Shown piece after piece: positions 14,511 to 21,458 of a stretch of DNA of 41,376 nt. The stretch spans positions 1 to 41,376 of the forward strand of contig CAZCZJ010000009.1 in the NCBI GenBank assembly GCA_964503235.1, in the 5' to 3' direction. Both the position numbers and the translations under genes were made by a program. Below the pieces are notes generated by a model. The model was not told the origin of the DNA. It was given only the letters and a program-made list of their open reading frames with translations, and searched no databases. Position 1 is the stretch's first letter, and the number at the start of each line of letters is the position of its first letter. Source of the stretch: W425 sp964503235. GTDB taxonomy: Bacteria; Chloroflexota; Dehalococcoidia; Dehalococcoidales; RBG-16-60-22.

Positions 14511-15113
14511 ATGAAGATAGTAGGTCTTACCGGGGGTATCGGCAGCGGTAAAAGCACGGCAGCGGGATTTTTAACCGACCTGGGCGCATTGGTGGTGGAC
14601 CTGGACAAAACGGGACATGAGGTGCTGAGGCAGCAAGAAATCAGGGATCAGTTAGTAGGTGAGTTCAGCGGGGAGATTCTGGATAATAACGGCGAAATAG
14701 ACCGTTCCAGACTGGGGAAGAAGGTCTTTCACGATAGAGAGGCTCTATCGAAGTTGAACGCTATAGTACATCCGGCTATCGATAAAATCGTTAAAAAGAA
14801 AGCCGGGGAATACCGTCGGCAGGGTGTGAAAGTGGTCGTTTTTGAAGCGGCGGCGATGCTCGAGGCGGGACGCGACTGGCAGGTTGACGAGGTTTGGGTA
14901 ATAGTAAATCCGGAGGATGTGGTGCTGCGGCGCCTGTCGACGAGGCCGGATTACTCGGAATCGGACGTGAAAGCCCGGATAAAGTCGCAGATAACCAACG
15001 AGGAACGTATCAGACAGGCGGATGTGGTTGTTACTAACGACGGTACGCTCGATGAACTCAGGGATAAAGTAAAGCTTGCGTGGGAGAAGCTGCAGGAGAG
15101 GATGGGGGGGTAA
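14511..15113 (+). CDS. coaE: Dephospho-CoA kinase
   Basis: 200 aa from ATG 14511, normal for the family. The P-loop GGIGSGKST lies at residues 8-16, then LVVDLDKTGHEVL, VHPAI, VVVFEAAAML and a C-terminal RIKSQITNEERIRQADVVVTNDG. These are standard CoaE motifs. It phosphorylates dephospho-CoA at the 3'-OH, the last step of CoA synthesis. A longer in-frame reading from 14223 was discarded because it is antisense to the divergent membrane gene and precedes the conserved MKIVGLTGG start. The pantothenate genes of the same pathway lie 4 kb further on, in a separate transcript. Confidence 0.95.
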   Translation: MKIVGLTGGIGSGKSTAAGFLTDLGALVVDLDKTGHEVLRQQEIRDQLVGEFSGEILDNNGEIDRSRLGKKVFHDREALSKLNAIVHPAIDKIVKKKAGEYRRQGVKVVVFEAAAMLEAGRDWQVDEVWVIVNPEDVVLRRLSTRPDYSESDVKARIKSQITNEERIRQADVVVTNDGTLDELRDKVKLAWEKLQERMGG

Positions 15114-15141
15114 GGAATGGGCTATTTACCGGGTCGATCAT

Positions 15142-15175
15142 AGATGCTACGAGGGCAGCCTGGGTGGGAATAGAT
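15142..15175 (+). repeat. Dispersed GGGTGGGAATAGAT repeat, copy 3
   Basis: AGATGCTACGAGGGCAGCC then TGGGTGGGAATAGAT is the same element as at 253-290 and 23028-23063, more diverged in the middle. It lies in the 180-base spacer between coaE and rplU. Confidence 0.55.
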
Positions 15176-15243
15176 TTTTTTAAGGCGATTGGGGTGAGCT
15201 GGGCACTAACCAATAAAAAATAGAATCATAAAAACAGACTTAT

Positions 15244-15272
15244 TTGACTCTCAGCTACAAAACTGATAGAAT
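15244..15272 (+). promoter_or_regulatory. Promoter of the rplU-rpmA-rpmE operon
   Basis: TTGACT (15244-15249), 17 bases, TAGAAT (15267-15272). The predicted start near 15279 leaves a leader of only about 14 bases, beginning just before the Shine-Dalgarno GGAGG (15282-15286). This excludes any start codon further upstream. Confidence 0.75.
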
Positions 15273-15292
15273 AAATAGTTTGGAGGGTTAAA

Positions 15293-15679
15293 ATTTACGC
15301 TATAATCGAGACCGGTGGCAAGCAATATAAGGTATCAGAAGGCCAGACGATTGATGTCGAGCGCATTGACGTGGCCGAGGGCGGTACCGTCGAGCTGGAC
15401 AGGGTACTGATGGTGGCTGACGGCGACAAGGTCGCGGTGGGCAATCCGGTAGTCGAAGGCGCCAAGGTGACGGCTACCGCTAAAGAAAACGGCAAGGGCG
15501 ACAAGGTAATCGTTTTCAAGTACAAAGCCAAAGTACGCTATCGCCGCAAGAACGGGCACCGGCAGCAATACACCCGGTTAAGCATCGACAGCATCACGGC
15601 GCCGGGAATAGCGGAAGCTAAACCGGCTAAAAAGACCACCCGTCGTAAGAAGAAAGAGGAGATCGCAGATGGCGCATAA
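15293..15679 (+). CDS. rplU: 50S ribosomal protein L21 (apparent ATT start)
   Basis: 128 aa. The sequence YAIIETGGKQYKVSEGQ is the canonical L21 N-terminus, normally preceded by Met. Here the preceding codon is ATT (15293-15295). It lies 6 bases after a perfect GGAGG, and no ATG, GTG or TTG occurs in frame between the stop at 15272-15274 and the conserved region. The first in-frame GTG (15371) would delete 26 conserved residues. Translation most likely starts at ATT, as known for infC. The usual L21 core ends with YTRLSIDSI, followed by a Lys/Arg-rich tail (KKTTRRKKKEE). The stop overlaps rpmA by 11 bases. Confidence 0.9.
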   Translation: MYAIIETGGKQYKVSEGQTIDVERIDVAEGGTVELDRVLMVADGDKVAVGNPVVEGAKVTATAKENGKGDKVIVFKYKAKVRYRRKNGHRQQYTRLSIDSITAPGIAEAKPAKKTTRRKKKEEIADGA

Positions 15680-15923
15680 AAAGGGAGGCGGCACCAGCCG
15701 TAACGGCCGGGACAGCAAGGGACAGCGACTCGGCGTGAAGAGATTTGCCGGGCAAACGGTCAATGCCGGTACGATTCTGGTACGCCAGAGAGGCACGAGG
15801 ATTCACCCGGGGGATAACGTCGGCGTGGGCAAAGACCACACGCTTTACGCTCTTATCACCGGTATCGTAAAGTACGAACCCGCCAGCAACGATAAAAGAA
15901 AGGTAAGCGTTTACGCGGGATAG
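15669..15923 (+). CDS. rpmA: 50S ribosomal protein L27
   Basis: 84 aa and complete. The N-terminus MAHKKGGGTSRNGRDSKGQR is the conserved tail that reaches the peptidyl-transferase centre. It has no cleavable Firmicutes-type extension. The core RGTRIHPGDNVGVGKDHTLYAL is standard. It overlaps the end of rplU by 11 bases, so the two are translationally coupled, which makes the unusual rplU start relevant for L27 expression as well. Confidence 0.98.
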   Translation: MAHKKGGGTSRNGRDSKGQRLGVKRFAGQTVNAGTILVRQRGTRIHPGDNVGVGKDHTLYALITGIVKYEPASNDKRKVSVYAG

Positions 15924-15928
15924 GTGCG

Positions 15929-16135
15929 ATGAAGGAAAAGATACATCCCGAATATTATAAAGATGCCCAGGTGGTATGTTCCTGCGGCAACACTTTTACC
16001 TCCGGTTCTACCAGGAAGCAGCTCAAGGTAGAGGTATGCAGTAAATGTCATCCCTTTTTCACCGGTGAACGAAGAATGCTGGATACCACCGGACGGGTGG
16101 AACGCTTTAAAAAGCGCTACAAGATTCAGGACTAA
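15929..16135 (+). CDS. rpmE: 50S ribosomal protein L31 (zinc-binding form)
   Basis: 68 aa. Cysteines in CSCGNTF and CSKCHPFF make the four-ligand (C+) zinc-binding form. The FFTGERRMLDTTGRVERF segment is diagnostic of L31. It begins 5 bases after the rpmA stop and is the last gene of the ribosomal operon, followed by a strong terminator. Confidence 0.97.
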   Translation: MKEKIHPEYYKDAQVVCSCGNTFTSGSTRKQLKVEVCSKCHPFFTGERRMLDTTGRVERFKKRYKIQD

Positions 16136-16154
16136 TGATGAAGTTTCGAAAGGC

Positions 16155-16187
16155 AGGAGTCCCGATGAATCGGGACTCCTTTTTGTT
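16155..16187 (+). terminator. Rho-independent terminator after rpmE
   Basis: A perfect 12-bp stem (16155-16166 with 16169-16180, AGGAGTCCCGAT and complement) is followed by TTTTTGTTT. It ends the rplU-rpmA-rpmE transcript. Confidence 0.93.
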
Positions 16188-16194
16188 TATATAA

Positions 16195-17112
16195 ATGGCT
16201 GAAGAACCAAAGGTGAGATACGGTGGTCAGGCGGTCATCGAAGGCGTTATGATACGCGGTCGCAAATCGGTCGTGACGTCGGTACGACGTCCCAACGGTG
16301 AACTAACGATAGATGTCAAACCGGTCAATGAAGCATGGACCAAGCGCTATCGACGAATACCCTTCTTACGCGGAATCGTCATCCTGATAGAGACGATGGT
16401 GATGGGCATCAAGAGCCTGCTTTATTCCGCCAATATCGCTGTCGAGGAGGAGGCCGAGGAAATACCCTCGAAAGCCATCTGGGCTATGATAGCCTCGGCG
16501 GCTGTTCTGGTAGTAGTACTCTTTTTCCTGGCGCCGCTCTTCCTGACCCGGCTGGTGGACCAGTACATACCCAATACTATCGTTTTTCATATAGTCGAAG
16601 GCGTCATCAGGCTGGCGATATTCCTGGCTTATCTCAAGGCGATGTCTCTAATGCCCGATATCAAGAGGGTTTTTACCTATCACGGCGCCGAGCACAAGAC
16701 GGTCAATGCCTACGAGGCCGGGGTTCCTATGGAGGTTAAAGCCATCAGAGCTTACAGCACCGCCCACGTACGCTGCGGGACCAGCTTCCTGTTTACGGTG
16801 CTATTAATCGCTATAATCGTTTTTTCTTTTCTGGGACGGGAAATCCTCTGGCTGATGATAGTATCCCGCATCGTTCTTATCCCGGTTATCATGGGGTTGG
16901 GCTACGAGGTCATCTATTTCGGCGCCAGGCATATGGATAACTGGATAATGAAAGCCCTGCTGACTCCCGGCCTGTGGCTGCAGTCGTTAACAACGGGCGA
17001 ACCCGACGATAAACAGATTGAGGTAGCCATCGCGGCGATGAATAAGGCGGTGGAGATAGACCAGGCGGAGGCAGAAGCAGCCGCGGCAACCACGCCGGCT
17101 GAGAGCTCTTAA
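16195..17112 (+). CDS. DUF1385 (YqhQ-like) membrane protein
   Basis: 305 aa. The N-terminus KVRYGGQAVIEGVMIRGRKS is the DUF1385 signature. Hydrophobic helices follow at about residues 97-120, 135-155, 195-215 and 220-240, with the conserved YHGAEHKTVNAYE and a later RCGTSF between them. The His/Glu-rich motif suggests metal binding, but the family's function is unknown. In many genomes it sits beside rpmE and prfA, and here it follows rpmE directly. The start is 8 bases after the terminator U-run, so it either depends on read-through or has an unseen promoter. It overlaps the convergent hisI stop by 4 bases. Confidence 0.88.
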   Translation: MAEEPKVRYGGQAVIEGVMIRGRKSVVTSVRRPNGELTIDVKPVNEAWTKRYRRIPFLRGIVILIETMVMGIKSLLYSANIAVEEEAEEIPSKAIWAMIASAAVLVVVLFFLAPLFLTRLVDQYIPNTIVFHIVEGVIRLAIFLAYLKAMSLMPDIKRVFTYHGAEHKTVNAYEAGVPMEVKAIRAYSTAHVRCGTSFLFTVLLIAIIVFSFLGREILWLMIVSRIVLIPVIMGLGYEVIYFGARHMDNWIMKALLTPGLWLQSLTTGEPDDKQIEVAIAAMNKAVEIDQAEAEAAAATTPAESS

Positions 17113-17429
17113 TCAGTTTCGTCCAGCTTGCGAAAGAAGCAGTTCCGGTTACCGGTGTGGCATACCGGTCCCGTCGGTTGTGCTTTCACTAAAAGTGAAT
17201 TATTTTCGCAGTCCCTGCGGATTTCAACCACCTTGATGATATTACCGGAGGTCTCTCCCTTGTGCCACAGTTCCTGACGACTGCGACTGTAAAACCATAC
17301 CTCCCCGGACGATAGAGTCAGGTCGAGGGATTCCTCGTTCATATAGCCGAGCATCAATACCTCTCCGGTAGCGGCATCCTGGATGATGGCCGGAATCAGT
17401 CCTTGATTATTAAAATTCAAATCGCTCAT
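17109..17429 (-). CDS. hisI: Phosphoribosyl-AMP cyclohydrolase
   Basis: 106 aa, a free-standing HisI without the HisE domain. It opens the adenine ring of phosphoribosyl-AMP in histidine synthesis. The zinc cysteines Cys74, Cys90 and Cys97 are present (RRDCEN, GPVCHTGNRNCFF). The magnesium-binding segment, normally DCDxD, reads Asp73-Cys-Glu75-Asn-Asn77. Two of the three expected aspartates are thus replaced by Glu and Asn. It follows hisA by 23 bases on the same strand. Other his genes are not in the window. Confidence 0.93.
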   Translation of the reverse strand: MSDLNFNNQGLIPAIIQDAATGEVLMLGYMNEESLDLTLSSGEVWFYSRSRQELWHKGETSGNIIKVVEIRRDCENNSLLVKAQPTGPVCHTGNRNCFFRKLDETD

Positions 17430-17452
17430 GATTGTTTATCCTTTATTATACC

Positions 17453-18172
17453 TTAAAGCTGCCCTGCTTCGTCGAGAGCCTGCTTAAGATTAATATCGCC
17501 GGTATAGAGGGCTTTGCCGACGATAGCCCCCTCGAGGCCGAGTTTGCTCAGCATTTTAAGGTGATTTATCGACGATATACCGCCTGCGGCAATTACCGGT
17601 ACGCCGACAACATCGAGTATCTCGGATATAGCCGCGAAGTTGGGTTCCGTCAGCGTGCCGTCGCGAGAGATATCCGTATAAATAAATCTTCGAGCACCCA
17701 TCTCCACCATAGATTTCGCCAGCTCTAGAGCAATCTCACCGGTGTCCTGGAGCCAGCCATGAGTGGCGGCGTAGCCTTCGCGGACATCGATGCCGATGAT
17801 AATGGAATCGCGAAATCGTTCCAGCGCCTCCCGGACGAGATTCCGGTTGACCACCGCCGCCGTGCCCAGAATTACCCGCTCAACGCCCGTTTTCAGTAAA
17901 TTTTCGATTGTCGCCAGGTCGCGGATACCGCCGCCGAGCTGGGTGGGGATAAGCATGGCGCCGACAATCTCTTTGATGATGTCGAGATTTATTATTTCAC
18001 CGGAAGCGGCACCGTCAAGGTCAACGATGTGAAGTCGCGGCGCCCCCATGGACTGCCATTTCAGGGCCACATCAAGTGGGTCATCGGAAAATACTGTTTC
18101 CTGGTTGTAGTTGCCCTGGTACAGCCTTACGCACCGTCCGTCCCTGAGGTCTATCGAAGGTATGATTTCTAT
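17453..18172 (-). CDS. hisA: Phosphoribosylformimino-5-aminoimidazole carboxamide ribotide isomerase (apparent ATA start)
   Basis: 239 aa if started at ATA (18172-18170). The N-terminus then reads (M)EIIPSIDLRDGRCVRLYQG, which places the catalytic aspartate at residue 8, as in characterised HisA. A perfect AGGAGG lies 6 bases upstream. The reading frame has a TAG eight codons before the ATA and no ATG, GTG or TTG until a GTG 33 codons in, which would remove the first barrel strands and the catalytic Asp. The second catalytic Asp is in IIGIDVREGYAATHGW, and the C-terminal phosphate-binding VIAAGGISS and GAIVGKALY are intact. It isomerises ProFAR to PRFAR in histidine synthesis. Confidence 0.9.
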   Translation of the reverse strand: MEIIPSIDLRDGRCVRLYQGNYNQETVFSDDPLDVALKWQSMGAPRLHIVDLDGAASGEIINLDIIKEIVGAMLIPTQLGGGIRDLATIENLLKTGVERVILGTAAVVNRNLVREALERFRDSIIIGIDVREGYAATHGWLQDTGEIALELAKSMVEMGARRFIYTDISRDGTLTEPNFAAISEILDVVGVPVIAAGGISSINHLKMLSKLGLEGAIVGKALYTGDINLKQALDEAGQL

Positions 18173-18203
18173 TTTGAACCTCCTGTAAATATGCTATGGG
18201 GAA

Positions 18204-18233
18204 ATTATAGCATTGAAACATGGGATGAAACAA
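18204..18233 (-). promoter_or_regulatory. Promoter of hisA-hisI
   Basis: On the minus strand TTGTTT (18233-18228), 18 bases, TATAAT (18209-18204). The predicted start is near 18197, about 25 bases before the ATA start and just upstream of the AGGAGG. It is divergent from the pan promoter at 18249. Confidence 0.6.
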
Positions 18234-18248
18234 TATGCTTTATTCATA

Positions 18249-18277
18249 TTGACAAAACGGCAATACTACGTTAAAAT
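18249..18277 (+). promoter_or_regulatory. Promoter of the pan operon
   Basis: TTGACA (18249-18254), 17 bases, TAAAAT (18272-18277). The predicted start near 18284 gives a leader of about 150 bases that contains the pan hairpin and a terminator. Confidence 0.75.
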
Positions 18278-18338
18278 AATAACTGCCATCGACCTATTAC
18301 GGCGGTGAGTTAAAGAATATTAGACCTTAACAAAATAA

Positions 18339-18368
18339 GTCGCTTGGATCTGGTAAGACCGAGACGGC
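18339..18368 (+). ncRNA. pan RNA motif (hairpin with two bulged adenosines)
   Basis: The leader folds as GTCG (18339-18342) with CGGC (18365-18368), then CTTGG (18343-18347) with CCGAG (18359-18363), then TCT (18349-18351) with AGA (18356-18358), closed by loop GGTA. This leaves exactly two single bulged adenosines, A18348 and A18364, on opposite sides. That is the defining feature of the pan motif, which is known upstream of panB/panC/panD genes in Chloroflexota, Firmicutes and deltaproteobacteria. Its ligand is unknown. Upstream, GTTAA/TTAAC (18309 and 18327 regions) forms a further, less regular stem. Confidence 0.8.
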
Positions 18369-18392
18369 ACAATACCTAAAATCTTACTTAAG

Positions 18393-18425
18393 CCCTCTCT
18401 GTTATATCAGAGGGGGTTTTTATTT
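18393..18425 (+). terminator. Leader terminator before the pan operon
   Basis: CCCTCTCTG (18393-18401) pairs with CAGAGGGGG (18408-18416, one G-U pair), followed by TTTTTATTTT. It lies 24 bases after the pan hairpin and just ahead of the first gene, so it probably acts as the attenuator. An upstream segment GTAAGA (18353-18358) can pair with TCTTAC (18382-18387), which could compete with the pan stem. Confidence 0.8.
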
Positions 18426-18436
18426 TAGGGGGTGTA

Positions 18437-19297
18437 ATGCTCAAAGTAGGTTTCATAGGAGCCGGGATTGTAGGGACCGCACTGGCGGTGCTGCTAAGCC
18501 GAAACGGCTATAAAGTGACCTGTGTTTCCAGCCGAAGTCGGAAATCTGCCAAGAATCTTGCCAAGGCGGTGGAAGGCTGTAATATCCTGGACACCAATCA
18601 GGATGTAGCCGATGCCGCCGATTTCGTTTTTATCACGACCCCGGATGACGTTATACAAAGAGTGGCATCGCGGGTGGAATGGCGTAAAAGACAGAGTGTC
18701 GTTCATTGCAGCGGGGCCGATTCCGTCGAGATTCTGGAACCGGCCAGAAAAGCGGGCGCCCGGGTGGGTGGATTTCATCCCCTGCAGACCTTTGCCGGTA
18801 TCGACCAGGCAATCGAAAACATCCCCGGCTCAACCTTCGCCATCGAAACCGACGAACCGCTGCTGACCATCCTGCAAGATATGGCTACCGCCCTGGGCGG
18901 ACAATGGATTAGGCTAAAATCCAAAGACAAGGCTGCCTATCACGCCGCTGCCGTGTTTGCCTGTAATTACCTGGTTACCCTGGTCAAGCTGTCCACCGAC
19001 CTTTGGGAAACGTTCCGCATCCCGCCCGAGAAATCCACCAAAGCCCTTCTACCGCTACTGCGGGGGACCCTTAATAATATCGAGACACTGGGCATACCTC
19101 AATGCCTGACGGGGCCTATAGCCCGAGGGGATATCGGCACCATTGACAAGCATATCAAGACTCTGGAAAAGAAAGCGCCGGCCCTGATAGCACCTTATAT
19201 GGAACTGGGCAGGCAGACGATACCCATCGCTCTTGCCAAGGGCAAAATCGATAAAAAACGCTCAATAGAGCTGGAAAAAACACTGAAAGCAAGCTGA
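18437..19297 (+). CDS. Rossmann-fold DUF2520 protein, candidate ketopantoate reductase
   Basis: 286 aa. The N-terminal NAD(P)-binding Rossmann domain begins VGFIGAGIVGTALAVLL, the GxGxxG dinucleotide motif, and includes FVFITTPDDVI. The C-terminal helical DUF2520 domain starts near residue 150 (KDKAAYHAAAVFACNYLVTL). The overall plan is that of 6-phosphogluconate/ketopantoate reductase-like enzymes. It is the first gene behind the pan RNA and lies 25 bases before panD. The operon has panB, panC and panD but no recognisable panE, so this protein is the natural candidate for reducing ketopantoate to pantoate (inference). The Shine-Dalgarno AGGGGGTG precedes ATG 18437. Confidence 0.85.
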   Translation: MLKVGFIGAGIVGTALAVLLSRNGYKVTCVSSRSRKSAKNLAKAVEGCNILDTNQDVADAADFVFITTPDDVIQRVASRVEWRKRQSVVHCSGADSVEILEPARKAGARVGGFHPLQTFAGIDQAIENIPGSTFAIETDEPLLTILQDMATALGGQWIRLKSKDKAAYHAAAVFACNYLVTLVKLSTDLWETFRIPPEKSTKALLPLLRGTLNNIETLGIPQCLTGPIARGDIGTIDKHIKTLEKKAPALIAPYMELGRQTIPIALAKGKIDKKRSIELEKTLKAS

Positions 19298-19322
19298 TTC
19301 TATAATTTCAGGGGGAAAATTC

Positions 19323-19694
19323 ATGAGAACCATGCTGAAAAGTAAGATTCATCGAGCCACGGTTACCGACGGAAACATCGATTACGAAGGCAGTATAACC
19401 ATCGATAAGAAGCTCATGGAAGAAGCGGATATGCTGCCCTACGAGCAGGTGCAGGTGCTTAATATCAATAACGGCGCCCGTTTCAGTACCTACGCCATCG
19501 AAGGCGAGGAGGGAAGCGGCGATATCTGCCTTAACGGCGCAGCCGCCAGGCTGGCGGTAAAGGGCGACCTGGTGATTATCCTGACCTACACGGAGATGTC
19601 CGACGAAGAAGCACGTAATCACCGGCCGAAAATCGTACAGGTTAATGAAAACAATGCCATCGTGAAGAAACTGGACAATATCTTTTATAACTAG
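19323..19694 (+). CDS. panD: Aspartate 1-decarboxylase (pyruvoyl)
   Basis: 123 aa proenzyme. MRTMLKSKIHRATVT followed by YEGS shows the self-cleavage site between Gly23 and Ser24, which generates the pyruvoyl cofactor. NNGARFSTYAIEGEEGSG and NGAAARLAVKGDLVIIL are the other family signatures. It makes beta-alanine from aspartate for pantothenate synthesis. It sits between the DUF2520 gene and panB (8 bases) in the pan-RNA operon. Confidence 0.96.
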   Translation: MRTMLKSKIHRATVTDGNIDYEGSITIDKKLMEEADMLPYEQVQVLNINNGARFSTYAIEGEEGSGDICLNGAAARLAVKGDLVIILTYTEMSDEEARNHRPKIVQVNENNAIVKKLDNIFYN

Positions 19695-19702
19695 GAAATG
19701 AT

Positions 19703-20539
19703 ATGCCGCGTATTACGATAAATAAAATCAGGGAAATGAAGCAAAAGGGTGAGAAGATTACCATGCTCACCGCCTACGACTATGTTACCGCCAAGCTAAT
19801 CGACGAGGCGGGTGTTCCGATGATACTGGTCGGGGACAGCCTGGGGATGGTGGTGCTGGGCTACGAGACGACGATACCGGTTACCATCGAAGAGATGCTA
19901 CACCATACCAAAGCGGTGGTCAGGGGCACGAGTAAATCTTTAATCATCGGCGATATGCCTTTCATGACCTATCACCTCAGTACCGAACAGGCCCTCAGTA
20001 ATGCCGCGAGATTTATACAGGAAGCAGGAACCCAGGCAATAAAGCTCGAGGGCGGCGTGACCGTAGCCGACAAGGTTAAAAGAATCGTGGACTGCGGCAT
20101 CCCGGTGATGGGACATATCGGTCTTACTCCGCAGTCGATTAATCAAATCGGCGGTTATAAGATTCAGGGCAAGACACCCGAGGTTGCCGCCAGGATGCTC
20201 GATGATGCCAGAGCTCTGGAGCAGGCCGGCGCTTTTGCAGTCGTCCTGGAGACGGTGCCTGCCGCCCTGGCTACCCTTATCACCAAGAAGATAAGCATCC
20301 CGACCATCGGTATCGGGGCGGGTGTCGGCTGCGACGGACAGGTCCAGATAATCAACGACATAATGGGTTCGTACACCGGCTACATTCCCAAGCATGCCAA
20401 GCAGTACGCTCAGTTGGTAGGCATTATGTCAAATGCTATCTCGCAATACCACGAAGAGGTAACGGCCGGAAAGTTCCCTACCGATGCCAACAGCTTTCCC
20501 ATGGACGAGAGTATACTGGATACCTTAAAGGATAAGTAG
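19703..20539 (+). CDS. panB: 3-methyl-2-oxobutanoate hydroxymethyltransferase
   Basis: 278 aa, full length. TMLTAYDYVTAKLIDEAGV, LVGDSLGMVVLGYETTIPVT (metal-binding Asp) and GGYKIQGKT are the family motifs of the (beta/alpha)8 barrel. GIGAGVGCDGQVQIIND completes them. It adds a hydroxymethyl group from methylene-tetrahydrofolate to ketoisovalerate, giving ketopantoate. It begins 8 bases after panD. A hairpin lies in the 79 bases before panC. Confidence 0.97.
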   Translation: MPRITINKIREMKQKGEKITMLTAYDYVTAKLIDEAGVPMILVGDSLGMVVLGYETTIPVTIEEMLHHTKAVVRGTSKSLIIGDMPFMTYHLSTEQALSNAARFIQEAGTQAIKLEGGVTVADKVKRIVDCGIPVMGHIGLTPQSINQIGGYKIQGKTPEVAARMLDDARALEQAGAFAVVLETVPAALATLITKKISIPTIGIGAGVGCDGQVQIINDIMGSYTGYIPKHAKQYAQLVGIMSNAISQYHEEVTAGKFPTDANSFPMDESILDTLKDK

Positions 20540-20572
20540 ATAAACGATAAGTTCAATTGAATAAAATACTAG

Positions 20573-20592
20573 AGAGGGGCGCCTGCCCCTCT
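20573..20592 (+). terminator. Hairpin between panB and panC (possible partial terminator)
   Basis: Perfect 8-bp stem AGAGGGGC / GCCCCTCT with loop GCCT, followed by only three Ts. It could lower panC expression relative to the upstream genes or protect the mRNA. It could also be one of the many G/C-run repeats of this genome. Confidence 0.4.
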
Positions 20593-20618
20593 TTCGATAT
20601 GGAAAAGGAGACGGCGAA

Positions 20619-21458
20619 ATGAAATCGGTAGAAACGATTGCCATGTATAAAAAAATACGCCCCCGGCTTGGTGCACCGGTCGGGTTCGTGCCGACGATGG
20701 GCTACCTCCACGAGGGGCATCTGTCCCTGGTCAGGAAAGCCAGGGAAGAAAACCGGACGGTAGTCGTGAGCATATTCGTCAATCCTACCCAATTCGGCCC
20801 CGGCGAGGATTTTATAAATTACCCCCGAGACACCGAGAGTGACCTAAATATGCTGGAACCGATTACCGATATCGTTTTCCTGCCGTCGGCCGAAGAGTTT
20901 TATCCCCCCGGTTATGATTCGTGGGTGGATATCGAGGGTATTACCGATGTGCTCGAAGGCGCCGTGCGGCCCGGGCACTTTCGGGGCGTGGCCACCGTCT
21001 GCACCAAGCTGTTCAATATCGTCCAGCCGACCCGGGCCTATTTCGCGCAGAAAGACGCCCAGCAGCTACTGGTGATAAAGAAAATGGTGTCAGAACTAAA
21101 TATGCCGCTGGAGATAGTCACCTGCCCTACCATCCGTGAGCCCGACGGGCTGGCGATGAGCAGTCGGAATACCTACCTCGATAAAGAGCAGAGACAGGCG
21201 GCCACCGTTCTCTACCGGGCGCTGATGCTGGCGGAGCAGCTGTACGGTGGCGGGGAGAGAGACGCCAATACGATACGCCGCAGGATAACGGAGATGATAG
21301 AGAAAGAGCTCCTGGCGGAAATAGACTATATCAGCGTGGCGGATGCGGAGACGTTGAAAGAATTGGACAGGATAGAAGACAAGGCGCTGGTATCCATGGC
21401 GGTGTTGATAGGCAAGACGAGACTGATTGATAACGTAGCGCTGGAGCCGGTGATATAG
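20619..21458 (+). CDS. panC: Pantothenate synthetase
   Basis: 279 aa. VPTMGYLHEGHLSLVRKA contains the HxGH nucleotide-binding motif (His31 and His34). VVSIFVNPTQFGPGEDF, RPGHFRGVATV, YFAQKDAQQ and LAMSSRNTYL (the KMSKS-like loop) are all present. It joins pantoate and beta-alanine using ATP. It is the last gene of the pan operon. Its stop codon directly abuts the stop of the convergent MFS gene, leaving no room for a terminator between them. Confidence 0.97.
   Translation: MKSVETIAMYKKIRPRLGAPVGFVPTMGYLHEGHLSLVRKAREENRTVVVSIFVNPTQFGPGEDFINYPRDTESDLNMLEPITDIVFLPSAEEFYPPGYDSWVDIEGITDVLEGAVRPGHFRGVATVCTKLFNIVQPTRAYFAQKDAQQLLVIKKMVSELNMPLEIVTCPTIREPDGLAMSSRNTYLDKEQRQAATVLYRALMLAEQLYGGGERDANTIRRRITEMIEKELLAEIDYISVADAETLKELDRIEDKALVSMAVLIGKTRLIDNVALEPVI

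Noticed and set aside
18290..18430. T-box leader before the pan operon
   Set aside because: No T-box sequence or specifier loop is present. The two-bulged-A hairpin fits a pan RNA instead.
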